Shown here piece after piece: positions 26,992 to 36,300 of a stretch of DNA of 52,192 nt. The stretch covers positions 1-52,192 of the forward strand of contig JAEUJQ010000028.1 of NCBI GenBank assembly GCA_016793095.1, in the 5' to 3' direction. Every line of letters begins with the position of its first letter. The first letter of the stretch is position 1. This DNA is from Myxococcaceae bacterium. GTDB lineage: Bacteria > Myxococcota > Myxococcia > Myxococcales > Myxococcaceae. The translations under genes and the position numbers were made by a program. The notes beneath the pieces were generated by a model. The model worked only from the letters and a program-made list of their open reading frames with translations. It searched no databases and was not told the origin of the DNA.

Positions 26992-29900
26992 TCAGTACGC
27001 GGTGAAGTCAGAGTAGTAGAAAAGCAGCCGCACGTCGGTGAGCGTCTGGAGCTGCACGTCGCGGTTGGCGGGCTCGTCGCGCGTGTTGAGGATGAGCTCC
27101 CACTGGCTGTTGACGAGCGGGCGGTCGCGGAAGCGGTAGTTCCGGTACACCTCGGGGTCGTAGGGCTTCACGCCGTTGAGCGACGCGTTCACCACGCCGA
27201 GCCGTGGGTCGAACAGGTAGAAGTCGACGTCGTCGCCCACGTTGCGCACCGAGCCGGTCCCGCTCATCCGCACGTAGACGCGCGCCGTCGGGTCGCCGAG
27301 CAGCACGCCCTGCAGGTCCACCTCGACGTGCCGCACCTTGTGGTTGAGCGTGAGCGGCGACAGCTGCGAGAGCTCGGTCGAGAACGGGATGACGAGGTAC
27401 CCGTTGGCGTCGCGCAGGCTCACGTCGAGCAGCCGCTCGGTGAAGAGCTTGTTGCGGTCCGCCTCGCTGAGTGACGCCGGCGTGGACCCGAGCAGGGGGA
27501 TCCTGAAGATGTCTTCCTTGAGCGAGAGCGACAGCACCCGCAGGTCCGGGTTGCCGTACTGCTCCTCGAAGTCGTTGAAGGCGTTGTCGAGCTCGAGCAG
27601 GTAGTTCTCGAGGTTGTACTGGCCTGCCGTCACCATGCGGATGACGAAGAGCTGCTCCTTCTTCGCGTAGCTCTGGCTCGTGTAGTACTCGAAGACGCGG
27701 GTGAGCCGGTACGCGGCGGCCATCGCGGCGTTGAACGAGACGTCGGCGTTGATGATGGCGTCGTTCTGGTAGATGCGCACGTTCGGGTCGTTCTGGGCCG
27801 CGACGACGTCGATGGCGAGCTGCTCCGCCTCTTCCTGCTGCACCTGGAGGCGCTGGGCGTTGTTGCGCAGCTTCTGCAGGTCGCCCGCGGCGATGGCGAT
27901 GTCGTTCATCGCGCGCAGGGACTCGAGCCTCGCCAGCCGCATGCTCAAGAAGAGCTTCTCGACCGTGGCGCCGGAGTCCGCGTCGATGGCCGCGCACTGG
28001 TTGGCCCCGATGGCCGTGAAGGTGCCGGCCTGCGTCTCGGCGATCTCCCGGTTCAGGTTCGCGATCTCGAGGTCCACCACCTCCTGGGCGATGGCGACGC
28101 CGCTGAGCGCGAGCTGGGTGGTGACGGCCGCCGGCCCTGCGATGGGGAGCGTCTCGGCCGACGCGCTCGAGAGGGTGTTGAGCGACTGCGTGAAGGCGTT
28201 CACGACGCCGGCGGTGGCGGCCATCGCCGCGCGCGCGATCTCGATCTTCTGCTGCACGTTCGCCACGCCGATGGCGGTGTCGTACTGGAACTCGGCCAGG
28301 CTCGTGGCGAGGCCGCACTGGGTCGCGGCCCGCCCGCGCTCGATCTCGATCTCGCTGTTGAGGTTGGAGAACGACACCTGGGCGCCCTGGAACTTCTGCC
28401 GCGCGTCGCGCAGGTTGATGACCACGTTGTGGATGGCCCCGTTCCCGAGCAGGCCGCACGGGTCTCCGACGAGGGTGGTCTGGTCGCTCAGGCCCGCGTA
28501 CTTGCGGATCGCCGGCCAGACGCGCCCATCGGGTGTGGTGAACGTGCCGCAGACGTCGGCGAGCTGGTTCTCGTAGGTGTTCCGGATGGTGGTGAGCTCG
28601 GACTGGAACTGCGCCGCGTCCACCTTGCCCTGCTTGCCGAACGTGAGGGCCGTCTGCTCGCGCGTCTTCGCGAGGTCGAGGCGCTGCCTGGCGAGGGCGC
28701 TGAGGATGTCGTACGCGGTGAAGGCCGACGTCGACCCGGTGTCCACCGCGGGGAAGGGCACGTAGTCGGGCGCGTACCCGAAGAAGTTCACGTCGGACGA
28801 GATCTGCGAATACACGTCGCGCATGTCGATGAGCGCGAGGCGGAAGTTCCGCTGCGTGCGGGTGAGCGTCGTCTGCAGCTGCGGCAGCTGCGCCGGCGTG
28901 GACCGCGCCATGATGTCGAGCAGCAGCCGGTTGAGCAGCGCGCTCTCGAGCCAGGTGCTGACGTAGGCCCGCTCGATGACGCGGCGGGCGAGGTCGGGGC
29001 GGTTGAAGGTCTGGTAGCGGCGCGCCACCTCTCCCCACGCCCGTGACTTCTGCGAGGCCGCGCGCACCAGCCGCTCGAGCCACGTCGTCACGCTCTGCGA
29101 GGTGAGGAAGCCGGTGCCCGCGCTCGACGTTTCGCGTGCCAGCGAGACCTGCAGGTCGGGGCCCAGCCGGTACATGCGGTCGAGCGCGAGCTGGTAGTAC
29201 TGCACCGCCTGGTAGAGGTTCGCCATCTCAGCGCCCGCGACCCCCGAGAGGTCGATGCCGGACGGCTCGAAGAGGGAGCCCCGGAAGGTGGCGCCCCCCG
29301 CGGCGGCGAGGTCGAAGCGCGAGGCGTAGGCCGCCGTGAGCGACTCGTCCCCCAGCATGATGAGGAGCTCTGCGTTCAGCCGCTCGAAGCCGTCGCGCCC
29401 GCCAGCCCCTTCCGAGAACGCCTCCTTCAGAGTGTTGATGAGGAGCGTGCGCTCAGCGGGCTGCAGCGCGCCATAGGCCGCGGCGTCGTCGTAGAGGTTG
29501 ACCAGGCAGTCGACGCGCTTGCGGGCCTCGTCGATCTGCGGCGGGTCGTAGCAGTACGGCACCGCGTTGGACCCGCGGCGGCACTGCACCGGCGCGAAGC
29601 CGACCGTCGAGCCCGAGAGCGAGCTGCGGAAGCGCGTCTTGTACCGGAACGCGGCGTCGATGAGCGCCGGCAGCGGCAGGGACACGCGCTGGGTGCTGGC
29701 CTGCCGGCGGAAGAAGGTCTTGTCTGCGCGCAGGTCGAGCCGGTTGTTGTCACAGGGCGCGGTGCCGCTGTTGCACGTGAAGAGCAGGGGCTGCTCATCG
29801 GCTCCGCCCTCCTGAACGACCGCGTTGTTGGCCTTCCAGGCGCGCAGGGTGTCCCCGCACGAGGCGCGCTGGCAGACCCCGCCCGTGCCGCACTTCCCGG

Positions 29901-32781
29901 ACCGGCACTCGGAGTTGTCCCTGCAGGTCACGTTCGCCGGGTCGGGGACGAGCTGGGTCTGGCACGGCTCGTTGGCGATGCTGGCGACCGTGCGCGTGCA
30001 CGGGCCGGTGTCGGTCGCGCAGACGTTGAAGAAGGTCACCTTGCTCCCAGGCGGGCAGGCCACCCTGGTGGCGGTGGCCGAACCGTTGTCGCCCGCGCCC
30101 CCGTTGAAGAGCCCGGTGTCTTCGCAGAAGTAGTGAACGGCCGCCGTGTTGGTCACCTGCGTGAAGCCCGCCGTGCTCCCGAGCAGGGTGTTGAGCCTGA
30201 CGGACGCCGAGGTCGCGGGCCCGATGCCGAGGTCGCTCTGGAGCTGGGCGTCGCAGGTCGCTCCCGGCGGCGTGGGCTGCGGCCGGGTGGAGGTCGCCTC
30301 GACGAGACCGGTGAAGTCGTTCGGGGTGAGCGCGGCGGGCGACCGGCGCAGCCGCATGAAGCCGTAGGCCGTGGCGCGGCCGGTGGTGCCAGCGTCGGGG
30401 ATGAAGCTGTCGAAGCTCTCCTCGAAGATGAGGAAGAGCTCGCTCTGGTTCACCAGCGCGCCGTCGAGGAAGCGCATCGTCCTGCGCCGCGGGTTGCCGT
30501 CAGGCACCGGGTTGCCGCCGGCCAGGCTGACGTTGAGGCCCGGCGCGCCCGGCACGGTGGCAGGAGCGTACGGCAGCTCGTTGTCGCGGCACTCGACCCG
30601 CGTGAGGCCGCCGGTGGTGGAGCGCGTGCCCTCGGTGAAGCCCGGCACCAGCCACGGCACCTCGACGGGGACGAAGCCCTGCCGGCACGTGCCGTCGGTG
30701 GAGAGGTAGCGCCCGCCGACGGTGCTCACGAGGCGGTTCACGTTCGGCGCCACGGTGTTGAGGTCCTTCAGGTACAGCAGGCAGTCGGCGCTCGCGCACG
30801 AGGTGGCGCGCGTCGGATCCGACGCGAGCTGCAGCGCGACGCCCGGGTTCCCCGGGTAGTGCATGGCAAGCGACGACACCACCCGGCCCTCGAACAGGGT
30901 CGGGTCCATCGCGTTCACCTTGAGGTTCATCGCGATGGGCAGCTCGCTGATGCCGGAGGGGATGGGGTTGGTGACGATGTTCTGCTCGTAGGCGCGCAGC
31001 CCCTTCGTGTACGGGAAGCACGCGGCGCCCGGGGGTTGCCCGGCGCGCAGGCAGGCCTGCTTCACCGCGTCGAACCTCCACGACTCCTCGCGGGTCGAGG
31101 TCAGCACGGCGAGGAACTCGTCCCACCCGTCGTTGACGCCGCTCGCCGTCCGCAGCCCGGTCCACTTGCGGATGAAGGCGTTCGCGACGTTGGTGGCAGC
31201 GCTCGCCACGCCCTTGTTGGGGGCGTTGATCCACCCGTCGAGGCCCTGGTTGTTGAACGTTCCGAAGTAGTACATCGAGCCCGTCCACTGGCCGTCGGGT
31301 CGCTGCAGGTAGCGGAGGAACACGCGCTCGGTGGAGTCGCGCGCGGTGATCTCGAGCTCGCCCTCCCAGCGCACGAAGTTGGTCCCGCCGGCGTTGCCGA
31401 CCGACACCGTGGGGCACGGGACTCCGCCGGCGTCGGGGCGGACGGCCGGGTCGATGCAGCGCGGGTTCAGGTTCACGGTGATGGTGGCGGCCTGGGTCGA
31501 CGCCACGCCGGGCGCCTGAAGGCTGAGCCACGGAAGCGGGCACTCGTTGCGGAGCGGGTCGCAGGTTCGATACCCGGTGCCGCCGTCGGCCGCGCGCGGC
31601 GCCTCCACGCGCTCAACCACGCCGCTCGCGCTGGTCGCCGAGTGCCAGAGCTTGCGGATGGTGAGCGTCTCCGGCACCGCGCTCTTCGACGAGATGACGA
31701 ACGTCCCCTGCGGCTGCACGTTGGAGAGCTCGAGGGCGTCGGTCGGGAGCGAGAACCCTCCGGGCACGGGCGCGGCGAGGCTGGTGGCGGTGGCGCCGAC
31801 GGGCGTGCAGAAGCCCTGCTGTCCGTCGTCGGCGGTGCAGGCCATCCCGGCGCCGCAGGGGACACGCCCCACAGTGCACGGCGGACGGCAGGCGTGGCGG
31901 TAGCAGCCGAGCCCCGAGCCGCAGTCCGCGTTGACGTCGCAGTTCGAGTAGCAGGCGCCGGTGAGGCACACCTGGTGTCCGGGGCAGTCGAGGTCCTGGG
32001 TGCACGCGCGAGGAGCGCCACCCGGCATGCCGCAGGTGCCGCGGTTGCAGACGAGCCCGTCGAGGCAGCCCTCGAGCAACCGGTCCGGGCCGCACGCGAG
32101 GCGTCCACCATCAGGGGAGCGGGTGTCGGCGCTGCACGCGGTGAAGCACTTCGGGGTGGCCGGCGGGAGCTGCGCGGTGCCGAGGCAGAGGCCCGCGGTG
32201 CAGACGAGCCCGGCGCCACACGCGTCGTTGGTGTTGCAGGCGCAGCCCGCGCTCCCCGGCGTGCAGAAGACGCAGCGCCCGGTGCTGGTGTCGCAGCGGC
32301 TGCCGCGCAGGCAGCGGCCGTTGGCGAGGCACTGGCCGCCCTCGTACCCCGTCGAGTCCACGCACACGCTGCCTTCGAGGCAGACGGAGCCGGTCGTGCA
32401 GCCGCCCGCGAGGCAGGTGCAGTTGCGGTCGCCGGGCACGCAGCCGTTCGCGACGCAGAAGCCGCCGGTGCAGGTGCTGCTGGCGTCGTTGCACGTCGAG
32501 CCCGAGCGGCACACGCAGCCTGGATCACCCGCGGGACACGTCATCGCCGCGCAGGTGCCGCCCTGGCAGAGGAGCTGCTCGCCGCGGGTGTTTCGTCCGC
32601 AGCGGTTGGAGGCGCACTCACAGCCCTCGGTGCCGGGCGCGCACGGAACGGCGGCGTCGACCTCGGCGGTGCCCCCACCCATCCCGCCCGCGTCCATCGG
32701 ACTCATGCCCCCGCCGCACGCGGAGACGAACAGCAGCGAGCCGAGCGCCAGCGCTCGTCCTGCTCGAAGAGGAGCGAACAT
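26992..32781 (-). CDS. giant lipoprotein with TcA-like C-terminal coiled coil and TcB-binding-like end
   Basis: A 1929-residue lipoprotein; the ATG at 32781 has GGAGG upstream, and lipobox FVSAC gives Cys22. Residues about 47-190 carry four six-Cys modules, with more Cys-rich repeats to about 330, a beta-rich region to about 900 and a further Cys cluster near 945-975. From about 1340 to 1680 it is long-helical (TAYDILSALARQRLDLAKTR). Next comes AAMAAAYRLTRVFEYYTSQSY near 1690 and LENYLLELDNAFNDFEEQYG near 1725, followed by LSLSLKEDI. Then come beta segments HKVRHVEVDLQGVL (about 1812) and a last strand LTDVRLLFYYSDF. This order parallels the Tc-toxin A end: YxLAxxAExAYRxE, LLLDLRRMExAYLExNxRELELTKHVSL, RRIKSVxVxIP, and closing SDVxLHLRYTAR. 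The TcA relation is inference from motif order. The adjacent SpvB/RHS gene supports it. Confidence 0.75.
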   Translation of the reverse strand: MFAPLRAGRALALGSLLFVSACGGGMSPMDAGGMGGGTAEVDAAVPCAPGTEGCECASNRCGRNTRGEQLLCQGGTCAAMTCPAGDPGCVCRSGSTCNDASSTCTGGFCVANGCVPGDRNCTCLAGGCTTGSVCLEGSVCVDSTGYEGGQCLANGRCLRGSRCDTSTGRCVFCTPGSAGCACNTNDACGAGLVCTAGLCLGTAQLPPATPKCFTACSADTRSPDGGRLACGPDRLLEGCLDGLVCNRGTCGMPGGAPRACTQDLDCPGHQVCLTGACYSNCDVNADCGSGLGCYRHACRPPCTVGRVPCGAGMACTADDGQQGFCTPVGATATSLAAPVPGGFSLPTDALELSNVQPQGTFVISSKSAVPETLTIRKLWHSATSASGVVERVEAPRAADGGTGYRTCDPLRNECPLPWLSLQAPGVASTQAATITVNLNPRCIDPAVRPDAGGVPCPTVSVGNAGGTNFVRWEGELEITARDSTERVFLRYLQRPDGQWTGSMYYFGTFNNQGLDGWINAPNKGVASAATNVANAFIRKWTGLRTASGVNDGWDEFLAVLTSTREESWRFDAVKQACLRAGQPPGAACFPYTKGLRAYEQNIVTNPIPSGISELPIAMNLKVNAMDPTLFEGRVVSSLAMHYPGNPGVALQLASDPTRATSCASADCLLYLKDLNTVAPNVNRLVSTVGGRYLSTDGTCRQGFVPVEVPWLVPGFTEGTRSTTGGLTRVECRDNELPYAPATVPGAPGLNVSLAGGNPVPDGNPRRRTMRFLDGALVNQSELFLIFEESFDSFIPDAGTTGRATAYGFMRLRRSPAALTPNDFTGLVEATSTRPQPTPPGATCDAQLQSDLGIGPATSASVRLNTLLGSTAGFTQVTNTAAVHYFCEDTGLFNGGAGDNGSATATRVACPPGSKVTFFNVCATDTGPCTRTVASIANEPCQTQLVPDPANVTCRDNSECRSGKCGTGGVCQRASCGDTLRAWKANNAVVQEGGADEQPLLFTCNSGTAPCDNNRLDLRADKTFFRRQASTQRVSLPLPALIDAAFRYKTRFRSSLSGSTVGFAPVQCRRGSNAVPYCYDPPQIDEARKRVDCLVNLYDDAAAYGALQPAERTLLINTLKEAFSEGAGGRDGFERLNAELLIMLGDESLTAAYASRFDLAAAGGATFRGSLFEPSGIDLSGVAGAEMANLYQAVQYYQLALDRMYRLGPDLQVSLARETSSAGTGFLTSQSVTTWLERLVRAASQKSRAWGEVARRYQTFNRPDLARRVIERAYVSTWLESALLNRLLLDIMARSTPAQLPQLQTTLTRTQRNFRLALIDMRDVYSQISSDVNFFGYAPDYVPFPAVDTGSTSAFTAYDILSALARQRLDLAKTREQTALTFGKQGKVDAAQFQSELTTIRNTYENQLADVCGTFTTPDGRVWPAIRKYAGLSDQTTLVGDPCGLLGNGAIHNVVINLRDARQKFQGAQVSFSNLNSEIEIERGRAATQCGLATSLAEFQYDTAIGVANVQQKIEIARAAMAATAGVVNAFTQSLNTLSSASAETLPIAGPAAVTTQLALSGVAIAQEVVDLEIANLNREIAETQAGTFTAIGANQCAAIDADSGATVEKLFLSMRLARLESLRAMNDIAIAAGDLQKLRNNAQRLQVQQEEAEQLAIDVVAAQNDPNVRIYQNDAIINADVSFNAAMAAAYRLTRVFEYYTSQSYAKKEQLFVIRMVTAGQYNLENYLLELDNAFNDFEEQYGNPDLRVLSLSLKEDIFRIPLLGSTPASLSEADRNKLFTERLLDVSLRDANGYLVIPFSTELSQLSPLTLNHKVRHVEVDLQGVLLGDPTARVYVRMSGTGSVRNVGDDVDFYLFDPRLGVVNASLNGVKPYDPEVYRNYRFRDRPLVNSQWELILNTRDEPANRDVQLQTLTDVRLLFYYSDFTAY

Positions 32782-32831
32782 CGAACGACCTCCAGCCTTT
32801 CAAGGCGACGCGAGCGACACGCCGCGGGGGT

Positions 32832-33302
32832 TCAGCGAATCGTCACCGTCGCGCCCGCCAGCCTGGCGCCCTTCACGTCCACGCAGCTCGCCTTCGTCAC
32901 CGTCACGCCCGAGGTGGCGCCCTGGGCGAGCGCGAGCTGAACGCCTCCCGCGGGGAACGGCGCGTCACCGGGCGCCACGAAGGTGAGCGCCACCTTGGGC
33001 GCCTCGCGAATCGAGGTGCCCACCACGCCGCCCGAGAACTGGCCGGAGGTGATGACGGTGCCGGGAGCCTCGGTCAGCAGCACCTCACAGCCGCGCGCGG
33101 CCGGGTCGCTCACCACCACGCCGGCGAGCGTCGGCGCGGCGCACTTGCCATCGGCACCACAGGCGAGGCCGTCATTGCATTGATTGCCAGCGAGGCACGC
33201 GCAGGCAGCCTGCCCCGGCGGACACGGCGCATTGCAAACACAGCCACAGACCGCGAGAACGACAGCCACGACTCCGCCTCGAATGATATTCATCGGTCTC
33301 AC
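32832..33302 (-). CDS. small lipoprotein with one six-cysteine module
   Basis: A 156-residue lipoprotein. A GTG at 33302 overlaps the stop of the RHS gene (GTGA); an ATG at 33293 is an alternative and gives the same mature protein. The signal peptide ends near VLAVCGC. The head carries one module CPPGQAACACLAGNQC then NDGLACGADGKC, with the same cysteine spacing as in the two large lipoproteins that follow. The rest (about 100 residues) is a beta-sandwich-like domain with two more Cys (RGCEVLL, KASCVDV). Its place right after an RHS gene is where an immunity gene often sits, but the lipobox and module point to a structural part. The TcA-like gene follows after 50 bases. Confidence 0.8.
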   Translation of the reverse strand: MRPMNIIRGGVVAVVLAVCGCVCNAPCPPGQAACACLAGNQCNDGLACGADGKCAAPTLAGVVVSDPAARGCEVLLTEAPGTVITSGQFSGGVVGTSIREAPKVALTFVAPGDAPFPAGGVQLALAQGATSGVTVTKASCVDVKGARLAGATVTIR

Positions 33303-36300
33303 TGTTCCCTCGGCTGGACCTTGTAGGGAGTTCCATAGGGAGACGACCCGCCAACGTCGAACCCCTTTCGCGCCGCGGATTGCCCGGTTTCGTAGCGCTC
33401 ACCGCCCAGATACTGGTAGGCGTTGCCGGGGGCGACGTAGTCGGTGTTCTGATAAATGTGCGGCGCGCCTGTCCTGACATTTTCGTTGAGGTTCGGCACG
33501 TCCGCCTCGTTCACGTAGACGTGCGGAACGGCCGGCCTGGCATTGTCGTTGACGTTCAGAGCGCCCACCTCATTCTGGTAAATGTGCGGGACGGCATTCT
33601 GGTAAATGTGTGGGACGGCATTCTCGTAGATGTGCGGCACACCTCTGGACGGCGCCATCTGATAATTGCTGCCGTCACCGAGGCGAGCGCGCGCATTATC
33701 AACAGCCTGGTCGGTGCCGATGTACTCCGTCCCGCGACGGTCTCGTGCGCCTGCGACGGCCTGGTCGGTGCTGATGTACTCCGTCCCGCGGCGGTTTCGC
33801 GCGCCTGCGACGGCCTGGTCGGTGCTGATGTACTCCGTCCCGCGACGGTTTCGGTCTGCCCGCGGCGACGAAGCCTTGCCAGCCAGCTTCCTGAGCGCGG
33901 CCTTCACCTTCCCGCCACGCCCTGCGAGGCCGGTCGGGTCGATCTTGTCCGCGAAGTCGTTGCCCACGTACGCATAGGCCGTCAGCGACTCACCATTGCG
34001 GGCGGTGCCGGCCGAGAGCTGGGCGAACGCGGGGTCGACGCTGGCCCAGCGGCCCGTCTTCGGGTCCAGCTCGCGGAACTGGAAGTGAATGAGGCCGGTC
34101 GACGAGTCGCGCTCCTGGCCGGTGAAGCCGTGCGAGTCGACGAAGCCGGTGGAGCTCCGCACCTCACCCCACGGGTAGAACGACTGCTCGGCCACCAGCG
34201 CGCCCTGCCCGTTGGTCGCAGCCACCACCGACCCCTGGTGGTCGGCGTGCAGCCACGTCACGTCCTTGAGCAGCAGCCGCCGCGCGGCCGAAGCGAGCAG
34301 CGCCTGCACCTTCGACGGCGTGGGCCCTCCGGTGAGAGACACCCCGCCCGTCGCGGCGCTCTGAGCCACCCACGCATCGCCGATGTCGATGGTGCCGTCT
34401 CCCGTCGGAGTGCTGCCGGTCAGCGGCGCCAGGTCGCTCAGCAGCGTCGCCGCCAGCGCGTCGCTCTCCATCCGCGCCACGCGCGTGCCACCGAGCCGGG
34501 CGTAGACGACCGCGATGCCGTCACGCACCTCGAAGTCGCGCGTCACCACGGTCGTGGAGACGTCGCCCTCGCGCTCGAGTACGCGCAGGGGCCCAGCGCC
34601 GAAGACGAAGCTCCCCGTCTCCGCACCGTCCCGGGTCGCGCGGACCAGCCGCCCGAGGTGGTCGAACTCGTAGCCAGAGGTGCCACGCGCCGTCATGAAG
34701 CCCGCGGCGTCGTACTGGTAGTCGAGCGCGCCCGCCTTCTTCACCGCGTTCGGCTTCGAGGCGTCGTAGCTGTACGCGCCCACGTTCGCGGCGGACGCGT
34801 CGCCCAGGCTCGACGACTGGCTGGTGACGTTGTCGATGGTGTCGTAGGCGAACGAGAGCGTCTCGGCGTCGCCGGTGGCGCGCTCCATCACCGCCGACGT
34901 CACCCGGTCCCACCCGTCGGAGGTGAAGCGCACCGCGTGCCTCGCCCGGTCGGCCCGCGTGGCCGCGTCGACGATGGTGGTGAGGTTCCCACCGCGCGTT
35001 CGCGTGAACGAGAGGTCGAAGAGGGCGTTCCCGTCGGCGGTCGAGGCCGCCTGCCGCGAGAGCCGCAGCCGCGTGTCGTACTCGAAGCGGTGGCTCACGT
35101 TGTTGGTGAACGTGGCGCCCGAGACGAGCCCGCGAGGGTTGTACTCGACGCTGCGCACGAGGTTCGGCATCGAGGCGAGCCGCGAGGCGCCGTCGTACGC
35201 GCTCTCGACGGTGAGCCCCGCCGGGTAGACGACGGCCGTCTGTCGGTGCGCCTGGTCGAACCGCGCTCGCACCACCAGCGGCTTCCCGTCGACGGTGCGC
35301 TCGAAGAAGACGGAGTCGCCGCGCACGTCGAAGCCGAAGCGGTCACGCCCCGTCCCGCCGGGCATCGGCCACTCGGTCTGAACGGTCTGTCCTCCCGCGT
35401 TCGTGCAGTCGGCGCAGCCCATCAGCGCGTCGTAGCTCCACCGCACCTTCGTGGCGGCCTCCTTCGCCTCGTCCCACTGCGCGACCGGCCGGCTCAGCGC
35501 GTCGTAGTCGGTGCGCACCGCGACGTTCCGTGCGTCCACCCGGCGCAGCACGTTGCCCGCGGCGTCGTACTCGAAGCGCGTGACGCCCGAGTTGGGGTTC
35601 GTCACCTGCACCAGGCGCCCGGCGAGGTCGTACTGCTGCGCCAGCGCGTTCCCGGCCGCGTCCTTCACCGTCGCCAGCCGCCCGTTCACGTCGTAGCTCA
35701 GCTGCGTCACCGCGCTCGGCTGCTGCCGCTCGATGCGCACCAGCCGCCCGAGGCCGTCGGACTCCTCGAGGGTGGGCGTGTTGAAGGCGGGGCTCGTCAT
35801 GTCGGTGTCGTCTTCGTCGAAGGTGCGGGTGACGAGCGGCTCGTACTCGGTGCGGCGGGTCGACATGTCGGGCTCGGTCTGCACCAGCGGTCGCCTCAGC
35901 ACGTCGTACGTAGTTCGGAGGAACGGCACGCCTGAGGGAGGCGCCAGCTCGCACGCCCCCGTCATCGACAGGTACGGCTGGAACACCCGCGCCGCGGCGC
36001 CCTTCGAGTCGAACTCGGTGAAGCCCGACACCTGCCACGAGGTGTCGGTGATGCGCTGCCGCGTCTGGAACACCCGGCCGCGTCCGTCGAGGCACTGCGC
36101 CGAGACGAGGTCCTGCCCGCTCGTCGCGGAGGAGCGCTTCAAGGTGAGGATGCGCGAGGCCGGGTCCGCCAGCTGGTACTGATACTCGGTGGAGGCCGTG
36201 GCGTCGGCGTCGCCGGGCTCGAGGGTGCGGTCGAGGCGGCCATGCTCGTCGTAGCGGTAGCGCGTCTGCTGCGGCGCCGCGAGGTTCACGCCGCCCTCGA

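Noticed and set aside
30133..32940. Long plus-strand open frame opposite the TcA-like gene
   Set aside because: Same Arg/Gly/Ala shadow pattern, with no domain; the minus-strand gene has lipobox, cysteine modules and a ribosome-binding site.
32832..33302. The small lipoprotein as an immunity protein for the RHS tail
   Set aside because: It has a lipobox and the same six-Cys module as the structural neighbours, and the RHS tail holds no recognisable toxin, so there is no positive support.
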